Shown: in pieces, positions 49,101 to 63,600 of the stretch
Layout: each line of letters begins with the position of its first letter
Numbering within the stretch: position 1 is the stretch's first letter
Assembly (NCBI GenBank): GCA_900660155.1
Contig: CABFPE010000097.1
Coordinates: 69,066-133,065 of the forward strand
DNA length: 64,000 nt
Direction of reading: 5' to 3'
Source: Hofstenia miamia
Lineage: Eukaryota > Xenacoelomorpha > Acoela > Hofsteniidae
Program-made: the position numbers and the translations under genes
Notes under the pieces: model-generated
Told to the model about the DNA's origin: nothing
Databases searched by the model: none
The model's input: the letters and a program-made list of their open reading frames with translations, nothing else

Positions 49101-51571
49101 GCATGCTTCTTCAGGTATTAACAAAAGAGTGTAATTTTTCCAAGACCATCTAAATGTTCCCCTCTATATTCCATTACCTAAGCTGCTCCACAGCCTATTT
49201 CCGTATAAAACACCGTTTTTACAAGTTTTTTGTGAACAATGCATCCATAAATTTTTTAGTTTTGAGAAATATTTTATATATTGCCTTTCCTTTAAAATTT
49301 CGCTAAGACCTATTAGTTATTGATTCCTGTTAGCAACTCTACAAATCTATCGCGCGTTATGGAGAACCAAAATTAATCTCATCAGACTCCGAGTTTCTAA
49401 AATTGCAAATTTCGACTCCGACGTAAAGTAGTAACTTTCAATTTAGGAGACTCATTGTTTCTCAACTTTTAATGCATAAATTAAACCTTATTTGAGCGCT
49501 TAGAAGAAACAAAGCAAGAAATTAATATTTTAGTTACAACTGTGCTTTGTATTTGTCTAGTAATTACAAGATTAACATTCAAAACGAAATTTAATTCCAC
49601 ATCCATTTACCAAACAAATAATCACGTAGATGTCTAAATCTTTGAAATGGGTTTCCGTAGATTAATTTATTTAAGCATTTACTATGCGTTAAGTACATAA
49701 TTTATATCATTTTTTTCAAAAATGAGCTTTCCTTTGCTTGTTTTGGAATTTGATAGACTTTTATGACGATTGCATTATGGTGACTTATACTAAGCATCGT
49801 ATATGAAAGAATTGATTAATATCTCAAATACTATTCATAATTCGTTATTAATTTTAATTGGATGAAATGTGTCGAGCAATGAATTTTGTTAGGTAATTTT
49901 TTTCCCTTGTTATTGTTTTATTTGCCTTTTAATACATTTTACATGATATTGTAGAAGTTTTACCCTGAATTGGTGTAATTTATATCTGCAAGCCACAGAA
50001 ATCATTTAAAAATACTGCCAATTTCTAGAAAATTGGGGGGGCACCGGCCACGTAAAGAAAGGCGTGTTGCTTTTGAATTAAATCATTTAACATCAATCAT
50101 AATAACATATAGAACCGTCTTGTGACAACATTTTCTCATACGCTTCTTAATTGTCCGTTGACATTATCATCCCGTTGACAATTACGCTCGCTTATTCCTT
50201 CCCACTGAGAAATCGATAATTAGTGGGAATCTGCCAGGTTAGTCACTGACGGTAGCAGGTCACTCATATGTCCAAAGTCAATCAAGCCATGGCAAAGATC
50301 TTTTTTATTATCAGTTTTACATTTAGGAATTGTCATCATGTTTTAAGATTAATTTTCTTGACCATTTTTATTTCTCATCCAACGCCAGTTTTTTAGTCTC
50401 TGAAGACGCCAAACAAGTAATTTTTCTAACCATTTGTCTAAAGCAGTGTTCCCAACTCTTTTACATAGTGGTACACTATCAAGCTGCATATCCTTAGAAA
50501 AAGTAAATATTTTCTAATTCTAATGATTTAATGGTGAATTGGTGTGCCATGACATCAGTTCGCGGAACACTAGAAGAGTGCCGCGACACGGAGATTAGGA
50601 GCCACTGGCCAAATCTAATGTATTGTGGAAATCAAGTAACTCAAAAACACAAACTTTTTTAACATTCTTTGTTCGCTTAAATAAATGCCACCTAGTGGTA
50701 AAATAATCCGTTTTTCAATTATCTGTTCAACCTCCTTTATCAATTTTGTTCCCCGAATAGAAGTTGTGGAATAATCCTCCGTGCTATCTATTTTTTGTTT
50801 TGCCGAATTTTCAATTATTAAAAAAGTGTGATAAATGTTTGCGTTTAATATCTGAAATTTCATTACTGCAAACCACCTCGAAAGAAAAGGAAACTGTTGT
50901 TACGAACTAAAAATGCGAGTATATATCGTGATTTCTAAAACCCATAAATAAAAATATGATTCTTGTAGACCTATCAATTCTATAGAAAATACTCATGAAT
51001 CATTAAACTTACAATATGTCCTTCTTTCATAATTAAAACTGCCTTTAAGACCCAAATTGTACTCAAAAGCTAGCCAAATCTGTGAATGAACTTTTATAAA
51101 CCCTACAGTAAAAAAGCAATTGCTGTGTTTATATGTTAACTTAAAAATTATTTATTTTGTTAGATTGTAATTCCATTCACTATAGACAATAAAAATGGTA
51201 ATGAGGGGCGTTTATCCCCCAATAGCTTCAAGAAATCTTTGATGGCTTTCCTCTTTGCTGAGCCCTTCTCCAACTTCGCCTACTCTTCCATTTGCTCCTA
51301 TTTCATCCCCTGTGAATTTCCTCGCTGCCGTAAAACTTGACTTGTTTTTATTATTTTTTGTTGTGTATGCCTTCAGCGGCTAAATAAAGTCATTGATTAT
51401 TATTATATATATATATATATATANNNNNNNNNNNNNNNNNNNNNNNNNNNNNNNNNNNNNNNNNNNNNNNNNNNNNNNNNNNNNNNNNNNNNNNNNNNNN
51501 NNNNNNNNNNNNNNNNNNNNNNNNNNNNNNNNNNNNNNNNNNNNNNNNNNNNNNNNNNNNNNNNNNNNNNN

Positions 51572-51607
<36 letters not shown>

Positions 51608-54600
51608 CAGAAAAGTATGTAAGTTTCATTAATAAGTTTTCAATAGTGGATTGATTTTTTACAGGTTGTTTTTCTAAATGAAAAGTGCTGGCAAACTATT
51701 GAAAAATTTAATCTCATGGCTGTATTCATTTATTAACGTTGATAATATGCTGTTGCTATTAATTTTGCATTTAGTATTGTTGAGGTTATTATATAAATAG
51801 CGAAATTTAATTCGTATAATAATGTACGGTGTTACTGAATTGTCACAAATGCTCTAGTCGGCGAATTATATTTTGCTTTTGTATTGTCACACTAAACTCT
51901 TCTTGAATATTGGCTATAATACGTCATGGAAATTTCCAATCAATAGATGGTCTTGTTAATTGATTTTGGGCCATCATTGTAAAGAGGATAAATATCAATG
52001 TTCTTTTGTGTGTTTCTCCTTTGTGGATCAATAACCATTATACATAAGTCACTTGTCTTTTTCATAATTTATAGCCCAGTTTCAGAGTTCTATACACCTA
52101 TTAAAGCGCTCTGTAATATTTCACATTTTAATGGCTTTTCATTGGATAATGCTCTTTGTCTTCGTTGTTATTTAATTTTTTAAAATATGCATTGATTTTT
52201 GCTAATTAATTTAATGCGACATTAATTATAGTAGAACTGACTTATTTGCACGTAAGTTTAAAACTGCCCAGGCGTGCATTTTGTCAGAGTAATTGCAGAC
52301 GAAACAAAGCGTTGACTAATATTGATTAACAATAACATTTTACGCAATAGTCATTTTAGACGTCTATATTTGTGTCTAAAGTCTGTTAATTTGCTTTTAT
52401 CTTGATTTTTTATTTGCGTTGACGATACTCCCTTTTTATGGAAATTTTATACGTAAAGTTGCGGGAATCATTTTTTTAAAAATTTGTTAAGCCAACATAG
52501 CTTACTAAATGAAGTTTTCATTTATTTCAATAAATCACCAGTTCTTTTTGAAAATTAGGTTCTTTTTAGCTTAGGATTTATCGATTGTCCTTTAAAATTA
52601 AGAGGAATAAGGACTTCACCAAAAAATACAAAATTCAATGATTGTGAAGAAATTTTTTGCCTGCTTGCTAATTAACTGGCGATTTAACTCAATCTTCAAA
52701 ATTAATTACCATACACTTCTAGCAATAGTTCCTAGAGAAGCTACTTTTATAATCCACAATGCAACCGCATCACAAGTAAAAATTTACGTGCGCATCAAAT
52801 TATTAGTTGAATGATAAACGATTGCTAAGTATTCTTAATTAGCAAATCACATGACTTGCTTAAAAAGTTTGCTTTTCTCAGTTTGGTAATGACAATTGTA
52901 ACCAAAGTGGTAGGGAATTCAATAATTGAAAAAAACAGTGTTGCTTTGAATTATTTATAATTTCAATGAATCTTATGAGTTTTTATCAATAACAATCCCT
53001 ACATGAATGTGAACCGAATTCGTAGTGCAATTTATATAATATGAAGGAAGCGAACTTTGACAAAGTTTTGCATAGAGCTGCACTCTTGCTGAGGCCTAAG
53101 ATGTTGATGAAGGCTGTCTACATAATTTTGATTTGTAAAGGCAAATTTTGTGAATTCATCATTTATCTAAGCGAACGACACGGTTCAAACTTTCATAATT
53201 TCAACAGAAATGAGGTATGCGACAGTGGTAGCATGAATCTACAATCTATGTCTAACTAAGGACTGTTCATTGATGTTGTGAAATGGTTAAACAAAACTAA
53301 GCATACTTGCTCAAAAAACGTTATTCGGACTGTTCAAAATGTCATTCACTTTTAATGCAGAAATAATGGACCAGGGAAATTAACTAAAAAGACTAAAAGA
53401 GTTCATCTAATGTTCGCAAAAACTATTTTTTGAATGTCAAATTTTATTTTGACTTTTTAATGAATCTTTTTCAGCTTTGATTAGGTTTTAGTGTTGGAGA
53501 AATCTTACCTCATGCTCATGAGAATGCTGCCATTTTGATGAAGTCTGAAAAACACGTTTCTTTTCGTCACTTCGTGCACGTAGGACTCCGTCTCTGTCTG
53601 GAAGAAAGAGTCTGGAAGCCACAGCTCACTGAGAAGATCCTGGGAGAGAACCAGAGGTTTGTCATTTTTAAACACGAGGCGTTTATCCACCCAATACTGT
53701 CGAAAGTATAAGCCAAGTCGAAATGTCTAAATTTACCAATATTTGTTTATTTAGGAAATTTTCAGCCATTCAATTGATAATATTTTAATAAATATTAATT
53801 TTCTGAGCAAGCCTTTACAAAGAGACTGCTTAAACCTTCCCTAGCTCCATTCAATTAGGTTTATTGCATAGTATTTTAAGAAACACACACACACACCTAA
53901 GTCCCACAAAGTTTTCGCTTTATTTCAAAAGATTTAGATTAGATTAATACAACAAAGAAGTGTGAAGCGAATAGAATATAAACTTTTGTCAACATAATGC
54001 AATTTTGAAAATTTGTACACACAAATGGAATCTGAGATTTTGGTTGCCACCAAAGTCTTGCGAAGTTTCTTGTGCACCAATTTGTGAGTGTGAATGCCCA
54101 ATGCACTGCTCTGCTTACAAACTATGCTGTACATTTAGGTTTTTCCTTTGTTAAGGGAATGTTACAGAATTTCAATAAAAAACTTGCATCTTCCATATCA
54201 ACAGCAAAAACTGCCAAACACCAAGTTCGTTATCATTTTGTCTATTTAAAACCAGTCTACTACCACTGCAGTTCAATTAATTTCCTTCGTTGAAAGTTTC
54301 TGGCATTCTCATTGGTCAAAGTTGTCTGAAGCATTTCATTCAATTTTAACGTAATTGAACCAATTTTCTGAATGTCATTCAGTTTCATTCTTGATCTTGA
54401 TTTCCTATTGTGTCTCCTATCAATTAGTGAGACTACAAGGCCTTTTTCACTATTGGTTCAGTGTCACAATTCAGGTCATTTGAATATTGTGCTTTAACTT
54501 TAAGTCTTTCCCGATTACAACCAAAATTAATTAGTGCAATATTTAGAATGAGTTCTTACCATATCAACTTCTGACACTGGCCCAAGACTCACGACGTACA

Positions 54601-54760
54601 TTGTAGAATTGACAATTAGTGGTGGACCTGAAGGATTTGCTAGTAATCAAGGTTAATGAAAAATATCCTACCTCCGCTGTCGGGTCTCAGTCTCTTCTCA
54701 TATTTTTCTGGATCTAACAAGCATTTGAGAATGTCGGATTCCTTGTCACCTCTGCAAGGT
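46144..54760 (-). CDS. Cys-loop ligand-gated anion channel (GlyR/GABA-A-like), N-terminus missing
   Basis: Exons 54760-54672, 54639-54560, 53726-53509, 48968-48886, 48840-48700, 48507-48155 and 46422-46144 join in frame and give 413 residues plus a stop. Landmarks in order: YEKRLRP (start of the extracellular domain); FRQYWVDKRL; LWLPDSFF and HEVTKRNVFFRL; the Cys-loop CPMDLKYFPMDTQTC (13 residues between the cysteines, with the FPMD core); GYTADDMQYFW. Then come TM1 (LYFIIQMYIPSTLIVMVSWV), the PAR triplet before TM2 (SVPARAALGITTVLTLLTL) that marks anion-selective members, TM3 (KAIDVYFAGCFMFVFASLIE), a basic intracellular loop (KKLIKRRSQKKR) and TM4 (AIDRFSRYFFPITFAGLCIS). The protein forms pentamers at the cell surface and would conduct chloride. 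The ligand cannot be told. The signal peptide and first exon or exons are not identified. Confidence 0.95.
51212..51395 (-). mobile_element. Older copy of the 38.7-39.4 kb repeat
   Basis: On the - strand the sequence parallels 39360-39240: a KFY-GSEE-IHRG-like start, GEGLSKEESHQRFLEA-like middle, and the shared GATTTCTTGAA core. It lies in the 4.5-kb intron of the Cys-loop receptor and runs into an (AT)n tract. Confidence 0.55.
51403..51601. repeat. (AT)n tract containing a 148-base gap
   Basis: AT repeats at 51403-51423 and 51572-51601 flank N51424-51571. The true repeat length is unknown. Reading frames crossing it are artefacts. Confidence 0.97.
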
Positions 54761-55102
54761 CTAAATAGAAATTCGAAAACATTGAGTAAAAACATGTTAT
54801 TTAAGCGAAGGAAATTATTTATTAAATCCTATTATAAATTCCTTTTTAAAAGGAAATAAATTACGAAGACATTGATGTTTGTAGTCTATTGGTCGAAATG
54901 TCATTTCATCTAGTTTTAAGAAAGTTATGCTGCTTGAAATTGACTGAATAATTGCCCCACATATAGCATACGCATTTCGAGAAGTCCGGGTATTCATAGA
55001 ATAATTTCGGTTAGGATAAGGGTATGATAGAATAAAAGATTTCGAAAAACGTAACATACTCAAAATGAATAATCATATTGTTCTTTAACATTAATTCCAG
55101 AA

Positions 55103-55106
<4 letters not shown>

Positions 55107-55134
<28 letters not shown>
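55107..55134. repeat. (AT)n microsatellite
   Basis: Uninterrupted AT run upstream of the first mapped Cys-loop receptor exon. Confidence 0.95.
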
Positions 55135-55137
<3 letters not shown>

Positions 55138-57621
55138 CGCAATTGATACAAAATTATTTTGTAATAGTTTTAGATATATCTGACTTGGCTCTTTTACTGA
55201 CTGCAACTGACCGGGCTTGGGTTATGGCGCAAAGACCTGGGCTTGAAATCACTGTCCTGTTGCAATTCTGCAACTGCATACTATTCTGTGATGAGGCAAG
55301 TTCTCTTTCTTCTAATGAAGAACGATAGATTTTTGCAACATTGTTCTTAGGAAGATGTAGTGAGTGTGATATTGATATTTGCCATTTTTTATAATTGATT
55401 ACAGTTAAAAATGATTGGATATGTAGGAAGTAGGCAGGAATTTTGTCTAATTTAACGGTTTGGGTATTCATTTAGTACCACATAGCTATGATATTAATTC
55501 TTTAAAAAGTTTTGAAGATTTAAATCAAACTTGGTGATATAGATTGATTTTTCTTGGAAAACATAGAAATATCATGTTTAGAAGTTTCAACATAATGTGA
55601 GCACAACAACCTGACATATTGTAGTATAATAGGTAACGACAGTTTGGCGTATTTTTAGTACCCCTAAATAAATTGACTTCTGAATCTATAAAAATAGCGC
55701 AAACATCTCAATATATCATAGACTAAATTCTTTAATTGACTAGCCTTGTCTAGGAACGTGTTCTAAGATGAGTGACTTCACGAGCTTCTATATATAGTAG
55801 CTCTTGGTTATAGACAAACACTATAGACAAAATTGAAACATTTTCACAGTCAAATCAGAGAATAATGATAGAGATCTGATCAAAGGGATAGTTTATTCCA
55901 AGTTGTCTTTACTGATGCTCTAAATTAAATAAAACATTGTGGCATTTTGCGGCGGAACCAGTTTGCTAATTTTTTTATAGAGCGGGTATTCAAAAATTAC
56001 ACTGTATTCCTTGCTTTTTACAAAATGTGTGCCTGTATTTCAGATAGATAAGGATTAATGAGACAAAAACTACACAGAAGTACTGCTCTCCAACTCCTGA
56101 TTTTGCATGGCATGGGACGTTGCTGCTTCCAACGGATAGGTCCTGCAAAAGTTGTGCTTACATCGCTTACGATGTTAAAGTATTGAAACCAGATGTACTG
56201 GTAGGCTATCATCAAATTATACATTACACTGCACAGTGTCAACTGGGGAGATAATTTGCCAAAGGGGGAAGATGGAATTTTTTCATGCATCGCTATAGCA
56301 GTTTAACTCACTCATTTTTATTTATTACTAATCATCTAAATTAATTTGTAGACAGCATTTGTCACGTACCTACGAAATTTTGTTAGAACGTAGTGAGTCA
56401 CTTATGATAACGAAGTTTTGCTGGCCATAGTCGGCCCCCAAAAAGAACTAGCAAAAATGAATTTCAGATGATATTGTATCTGGCCAAGTGAAAAAAACTG
56501 TTTTGTGTGACACCTAGGAGTGTCACACATATTTAAACTATGAGCTATTTGTAGCATTCAATATCATAGGTGGGGTAGAAAAAGTACCCCAAACTGTGTC
56601 CACGTAGTAGAAAACTAAACAGGTTCTAACTGTTAAAGAATTAATTGTAGGTTGAAATCAACGACCACGTCAGCATGTGTAACTCGCTATTCGCTGCTCT
56701 TCCGTTCCGACCAGTGGACGAAGTAAGAGAGGAGTTATTAACGCTTGGTTTTTTAAACTTTCATTAAATGCGAATTTGATTGCTTCCGCTCATTCTTTGT
56801 TCTCTCCAATTTACGAATAGATTGTATCGGTAATCAATTAACAGTACAGTTATTACGACTGCTCTCTCACAAGAGGTTAATATCATCTCAATGTGCGCTT
56901 ACACTCGTGCCCTCCTAGGCATCTGTTATCTATGAAAGGTTGAATTTCATTCCCCACCTGCCCTCTCTATAGGGATAAGTGTTTTAACCTACCGACAGAA
57001 ATTGTCCGCTTTTACATAAATTCCATTTTTATGTCATTGCTGCCTCTATCTTGTCTAGAAATTGCTTTATTCGTCGCTTGTCAACGTTCATATTTTATTA
57101 TCTATCTCACGTCGTAAGGAGTTATCAGAAATCACGATGTTCTGGGTCATCTACTTAATTACTTTTCAATCTATAAGACGCTCTTCAAAAATATCTTATT
57201 ATGATACATTCCTTTAAAATCATGTAAATTTGTTGCGTTTCAATAGTGCTTTTTAATTGAATGAAATGTTTCAACTTGTCCGATTGATTTCACATCTATG
57301 TTTAGATTTGCTTATTTTTTGTATAAAATTTTTATGATTTTAATGCTCTTTAGTTGAGACAGATTCCCATCCCCTGAAGTAAAATCCACTCAATTAAAGG
57401 TGGATGCGGGTCATTATTTGCAAAGGATCCCACAATACACTAAGAATTTTGAGGTGCGCATCCGTATTTAAAACATTCAAACCGAAACAACCCATAAGAC
57501 AGATTTATGTCCGTAGATTTCTTAATTTTACAATATTCAGGTTACTTTCAGACGGACAACGATGTAGAAACCAAACAATGACAAACATTAAGTTGAAGTG
57601 TTAGTGTCAAATGTGTATTAC

Positions 57622-57670
57622 CTGATTCAGTAAGTTCTAGAGATTTGGCTTGTTCTTCAGCATTTAAACC
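57622..57670 (-). CDS. Possible 5' exon of the Cys-loop receptor
   Basis: A 49-base open stretch between a TTATTAG acceptor and a GTAATA donor reads GLNAEEQAKSLELTES. The position and strand suit an N-terminal exon. However, it leaves one base over, while the exon at 54760 needs two, so at least one further exon would have to lie between. No such exon was found. Confidence 0.2.
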
Positions 57671-60600
57671 CTAATAAAATTTCGCTGTAAGTCCAATGTG
57701 GCTTAAGATATGCTATTGTTCAACTGAATCCGACCTGTCCCGTTCCACTAATGTGTAAATGGACCAGTGTCCAACTTGATTTGGTGTTAAATTTTCTTCC
57801 AGTTTTTCATTAATATGCATTATAAAAAGTTCAAAGTAGTTTTCGTTTAACTCTCAGTGCATTTTAAGTAACTTGCCTTTATGTTTTATCTGAAATAAGG
57901 ATACATTAAGATGTCTGGTGCGAAAGTAATTTGCGTAAACATTCTCAAAAAAACTGGTTGCCATTGAATTGAACACTCAAATAGTTTTCAAGATCTGATT
58001 TACGCAATGTTGTCTTAAACCACTTTGTGCTTTGGGTTTCTTTTAATCTTTGTCTAAATTAATCTTATTAAGGGCATTCTAAGCCCGAAGCGCATTTTGA
58101 GTGGTCTCTTAAATTTTTTAACGAGACTAAGAAGATGTTATCAATGCCCGCGCGTATTGCTTTATCATATTAATTTAATAGAGGTTATCTCACTCCACTA
58201 TTAAATGGAGCCGCTCATCTACGCTACCTGTTTCAACAATGGTGGGAAATTAGCGCTCAAAGATAATGCTGCTCTGCTGGATAATACGATTTCCACACAA
58301 ATTTCAAACAATTGCCTTCAATCCGCCGAGTGGCTTTGAAATATGGACTCTTAAAACATCAATTTAAAGTTCACCTTTCGCAACAGTCACTCATTAAAAC
58401 GCCCGCTCTCTTTCAACCATAAATGAGTTTTGTCTAATTGATCGTTAAAGTAAGCCCATGGCAACCGTCCAACGTTTGATTTGTATTACGGCCTGAAACC
58501 TTACTTATAACTACAAGGTGGAATTACAATTCAATTTATATTAAATTTTTCTAGCTCTTCTTCCATTTCGATCAACCAGAGAGAGACTTAGGCAGAATTT
58601 GCACCTCATAGTAGGCTGCCTGGCGCTACTTAATTCTCATCAAATAAATAAAAATATAATTGCAGCGAAGACTAATGGTTGTCAGAAATGTTCCATCTAA
58701 CCTGTTACATTGAAGAACTTTTTCTTTTATGGCCGGAACGTCTTTGAGACTGTGTTCTTAAGCATATTTGAATTTTATAATTTTTTCTTAAAATTACTTA
58801 TCCATAAATACTCAAAGGAAATTAGATAGTATATAGCCTACTGCAGCTGAATACGCAGCTATCCCTTACATTTTGCACTTTGCTCTTGCTAGCTACAACA
58901 AATTTACAGTGAATCCCATATATTTTTAAAACAATTTGTTGAAAAAAATTATATTTACATTTTAAAATTTCACATTGTCATATACTCTTCAAAAATTGAG
59001 TTTGTTTTAAATTTCAGTATGTGGATTTTATTATGCATTTGTTAGATACCCAACTTAGTCTTACAAACTGAAAAATTTTAGAATCATAAAATGTGCCAAG
59101 TTGACATTAATTAAATGGGTTGGACCGGGCCGGGCTTGGTTCTAATTTTTTGCCCCATACTCGTCTCTGTGTGAGACTTATTACAAAGATTGCGTCCATA
59201 TATTTTCAATTCTCGTTCTAAAATTTCGCACTTAGATAACATTCATGCAAGATGCTTGGATTCTGGTGTCCATTAGTCAATGGATCCTAAAATAGAAGTC
59301 AGCTGTTTTAATTTGAATTGTTTTTGGCGGATAAAATCTTATCTTTTAGCAAAACCTATAGAAATTACTTCTCAATTGAAATATATTCCCCACTATTAAA
59401 ATCTGAAAAATGACTGTTTCAGTTTTATGGGAAACCGCATAGCAATATGTTTATACCCCATTAGCATTATTATTGAAATGTTAATAGAAAATATAAAATA
59501 ACGAACTATGCATTTTAATTCAGTGCTACATATGCGCACAACGTCCGATTATAAATTTTGATTTCGACTATGCCTTACTGGCTAATCTGTTGTGTTACAA
59601 GCAGTGAACAATTTCTTTCAGAGATAATTTTTTTTTCATTGTCCCATAACTACCCACCTCATTTTCATTTTTGGTATCTACAACGTACTTTGTTTCCTTC
59701 TTTAAATCAGGTTGCCCATGTCTCCGATTTTTAGTGCTTGGCGATATTCTGAAAAAACCGAAACCCGAACGAAGAAAAAAATTTAAACCGAGTTTTCACA
59801 TTTCAGCAAAAGCAGTCGCTTAGAATTTTTTCTCCAAGAAACGACACATTCGTAGAACAACTTTTTACTAATACCAATAGCAGTAAGCTAAAAATTCGAA
59901 ACCAAAACCGAGCTCACTTTTGAAGGCAATCGAGCACTACCGATTTTTGTTCAAATGGGTTAAATTTTTGTAGATTAGCGTATGTATGCCATTACTGTGT
60001 ACTAATTTATTTTGAATTGATTGAATGATAGCCATATTGACGCATCTTTCTTAGGATCATTGGATTTCTCTAACATGTCGTGGTAATTACTTCTGCCTAA
60101 TGACAGACCACAGTCTATTGATGATTTGCTGGCAATTGCCTGCTGAGTTATTGAATTGTTTCGCCAAATGAGTTCAATGCTGTATTGACGTGGAATCGGA
60201 TTTCTAAGCTCACCGCGAGCTCACTTCGGAGTTATTGAATCGTAGGTCAATGTGTCGTTGAATAATTGACGAGTGGATTCTATTTGCAAACTTTTCATTA
60301 TTTATGCCGATGTTACTCTTTTGTTTGTCTCCCTCTAAATCACAGATGTTGCCACAATGCCTCTTTATTTGCCTCACTTCAGTCTTTGTTTAATCCTTCT
60401 AACTTCATATCAGCCTCAATTACACGTTTGTCATTTTGTCGACTAGTTTCTTTAACGATACATTCAATCTTCTCTATTTTTAGCTTTATGGATTTATTAT
60501 AGACGTCTCATTCATATTTAACTACTTAGAAAGCCTTAAATAGATCGAATTCAAAAGTTCGACGATGTGGACTTTTTCGAAGTTAAAAACAGATTTGAAA

Positions 60601-63600
60601 AGATGTTTTTCTGAGTTCCCAATATTAGCCACTTTAGGAAATTATGAGTACATATTTACAAACAACGTAATCGTTGCTTAACAAAGCTGTAATGTGTACA
60701 CAAAAGTGTTTTTGTAAGATGAATGGAAATGCTGAAAGTTATTAATAAATTTTTTCTACTAATTAACTCTTTTCCCACTAGTGTTACTTTATTGTAAGAC
60801 ACCACAATTGAGGAATTTGGAAATATTTTTGATATAAATACATCTATGGTAAGTGTTATCCCCTGTTATGGTGAATATTTGTGCTAAAAAATATTCAATT
60901 GCTCGAAGTACAACAAAATACTAAATGAAACATCCGATTTTTTCAAAACTCAAGTGTCGCAATACGTAATATTCAGCCAATGAGACGATCTAAGGTCCAA
61001 ATCCACCAATCAAACTCAAACGTCGTACAAAAGCACGCCCAATGGGTCCGCATCCGTAACCCACTTTGGCAATGTAAACGAAAGATGAACGAATCCTCTA
61101 TCCTGTGATGCTCTCAGAATTTAAATATGCATGCATATTGGTTTGTGAGTTTTTTTGGAGAAATCAACATATTTTGAAAAACTCATAATAAAAAATATGT
61201 TTAATAAAAGCTGGCACCAATGCCTTTTTAAATATGAATTTTGGTGTGCGATAGCTAAGCCGACTGAAATTTAGACAAAGTCACAAAAACTTAAATGTTT
61301 GATTTACAAACCGCTTTACTTCAAATGAACAACATTTTAGAAAATACGAGTAATTTTCAGTGAAATATTAATCACACTAAGAGATTTATAAACACGTCAC
61401 TATGAACACTAGAAAGCATATACATGTATGTGATTACTACTACATTACATACACATTTTCAGTCGTTTTACTCCGTTGAAAATGAACAGCAGTGGTGCCA
61501 TGTTACACTAATTAACATGACTATCTACAAAATGTGTAATTTTTAAATAATTTTTTGAAATGATCATGAAAGTTTGAGGTTCGCGTGCTAGTTTTTGTTT
61601 TGTTAACCTTGGCATTTTCGTGTTAATGCAGGAAGTGGATTTAAGCTATTCTTGAACTTTAAGCATGTAGGAATGTTTCAAAAGACATTCAGTGTTTTCG
61701 CGCTTGTATCTTAAACCGGCGGTTTGTATGGGCTTTGACTTTAGCGCGTGTTTTATGACAGCTGCATTCTCATTCCTAACAGTTTATTAATACTAGTATT
61801 TCAACAAAGCACGAGCTTTGATTTTCTTGGAAAATTATGAATAACTTTTCTTAGAATCTGATCATATATTTATCAACGTTTTGAACACTATCGAAGTCTT
61901 AATTGTCAATATAATTAACTTCTTGTTATCCGCCATCTTAAATTTAAAAGATGCTCTAAGCTTTGTAAGAGGTTCAAATTAGTAAATATGTAGTCCTTAA
62001 ACATTGTTAGAATATATTGCCTATAAAAATTAAATAACCTCTTTTTAACTTTTAAATGCAATGCATGAGAGCCATCTTACCTTATGCACACTTTTATTCA
62101 AAATAATCCAAGAGCAATTCTTATATGAATGGATTGCCGTAAGACTTGCTTAATGTTATAAAACCGCATTGAATCGCACCCGCATGTCTGCTAGAAAAAT
62201 TTACCCGTACCACATCCGCTATTTTCTAACGAGGCGGCGTCATTTCAACTAATTAAGCCATTTTCATCCTCCACGAACTCGTCAAAATATTACAAAAATT
62301 GGTCATTAAAATTCATTTTTACCACATTAGTTTTTATTTTTTTTTAATTTTTCGTGAAATACCTTTTTTAAACAAAAGCTCACTGTTGAAAGCCTGAGGG
62401 GAAACATTGCCTCATGCCCCCACTGATCATTTTAGTTTTGGCTTTTAAATTGACTTCAAGTTAACTATTTTCATAACAGTGACATATGCTAAATATCCGC
62501 ATGTTTAATTTTTCCACCCGGATCCATCCAACCAACTTCCCCTCCGTATCCGCCTGTATTGCGGACATCTGCGTAGGTGTCAGCAATCCATGTCAATCTT
62601 AGCTGTGCAAACGTCAGGGTAAAAAGGATAATATTGCATGAATTCTGAAACTAGATCACGTGCAAGAATAGACATGGTCACTGATTTTCATATATACTCA
62701 TTCACAGCGTACATACCGCATTTAATTTTACTTAAATTTTGAATTTTATTAAAATTGAGTACAATATTCAAGTAAACGTAAACAATTATGGGGGAGATGT
62801 AACAATTTCTTTATGCAAAAATAGTTTAGTTTTAGCTGATTGGTTAATTTCGGCCTAAGCTTGAAACAGTGTCGCATCCATGTATAATCGCGTAATCCCC
62901 GCCCAACCTAGAATTGCTTACCCGACCCACACCCCTTATTTCAGATAACGGTTTTCGTACTGAATTTCACAGAATGTGGGATATTCGCTGTTCCCAATTG
63001 TTTGGTTTTTGCGAAAACCATAATTTTAATCAATGATTATTAAAGCTTTAAAAATTTTTACAGCTTTTCTCACTCGCTAATTTAAAGTTTTTACAGCGTT
63101 GCCTTATTGTTTTATTGAGGTGTTGCTTATTAATATTGAATAACTTTCGTGTTTATTGTATTGTTGAAAAAGGAAAATACCTTGAATGCAGTGGTTTTAA
63201 ATTTGATATTGCTTAATTGAAGAAATATTATTGCAGAATAAGATAAATTTCCCGCATAATAATTTATCAATTCTGACCTGCATATTATTCAAATATTTAG
63301 ATGTTTTGGCTGCATTCAAGTGATATTTCCTGCATGTCTTTTCGATTGTTTCCATTTCAATAAATGAGTATCGATTTTCTCCACTGCAATGAAAGCCCAG
63401 TAAATTATCGCCATTAGCTGATCTAACAGCCTTATAGTTTAACCAGGTCCACTGATAGTGCTCAGTATGTTTCAAATTCCTCCATGTGACATTTTACATT
63501 AATCACAACACATTTTTTTACATTTAGTAGCTCTTAGACACACGGTTGTTGGCATGCTTTAAGCACGACCTGTTCAAAACATGTTTTAAACACTGTTTAA

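Noticed and set aside
51390-51632. Frames across the second gap
   Set aside because: They consist of AT repeat and N.
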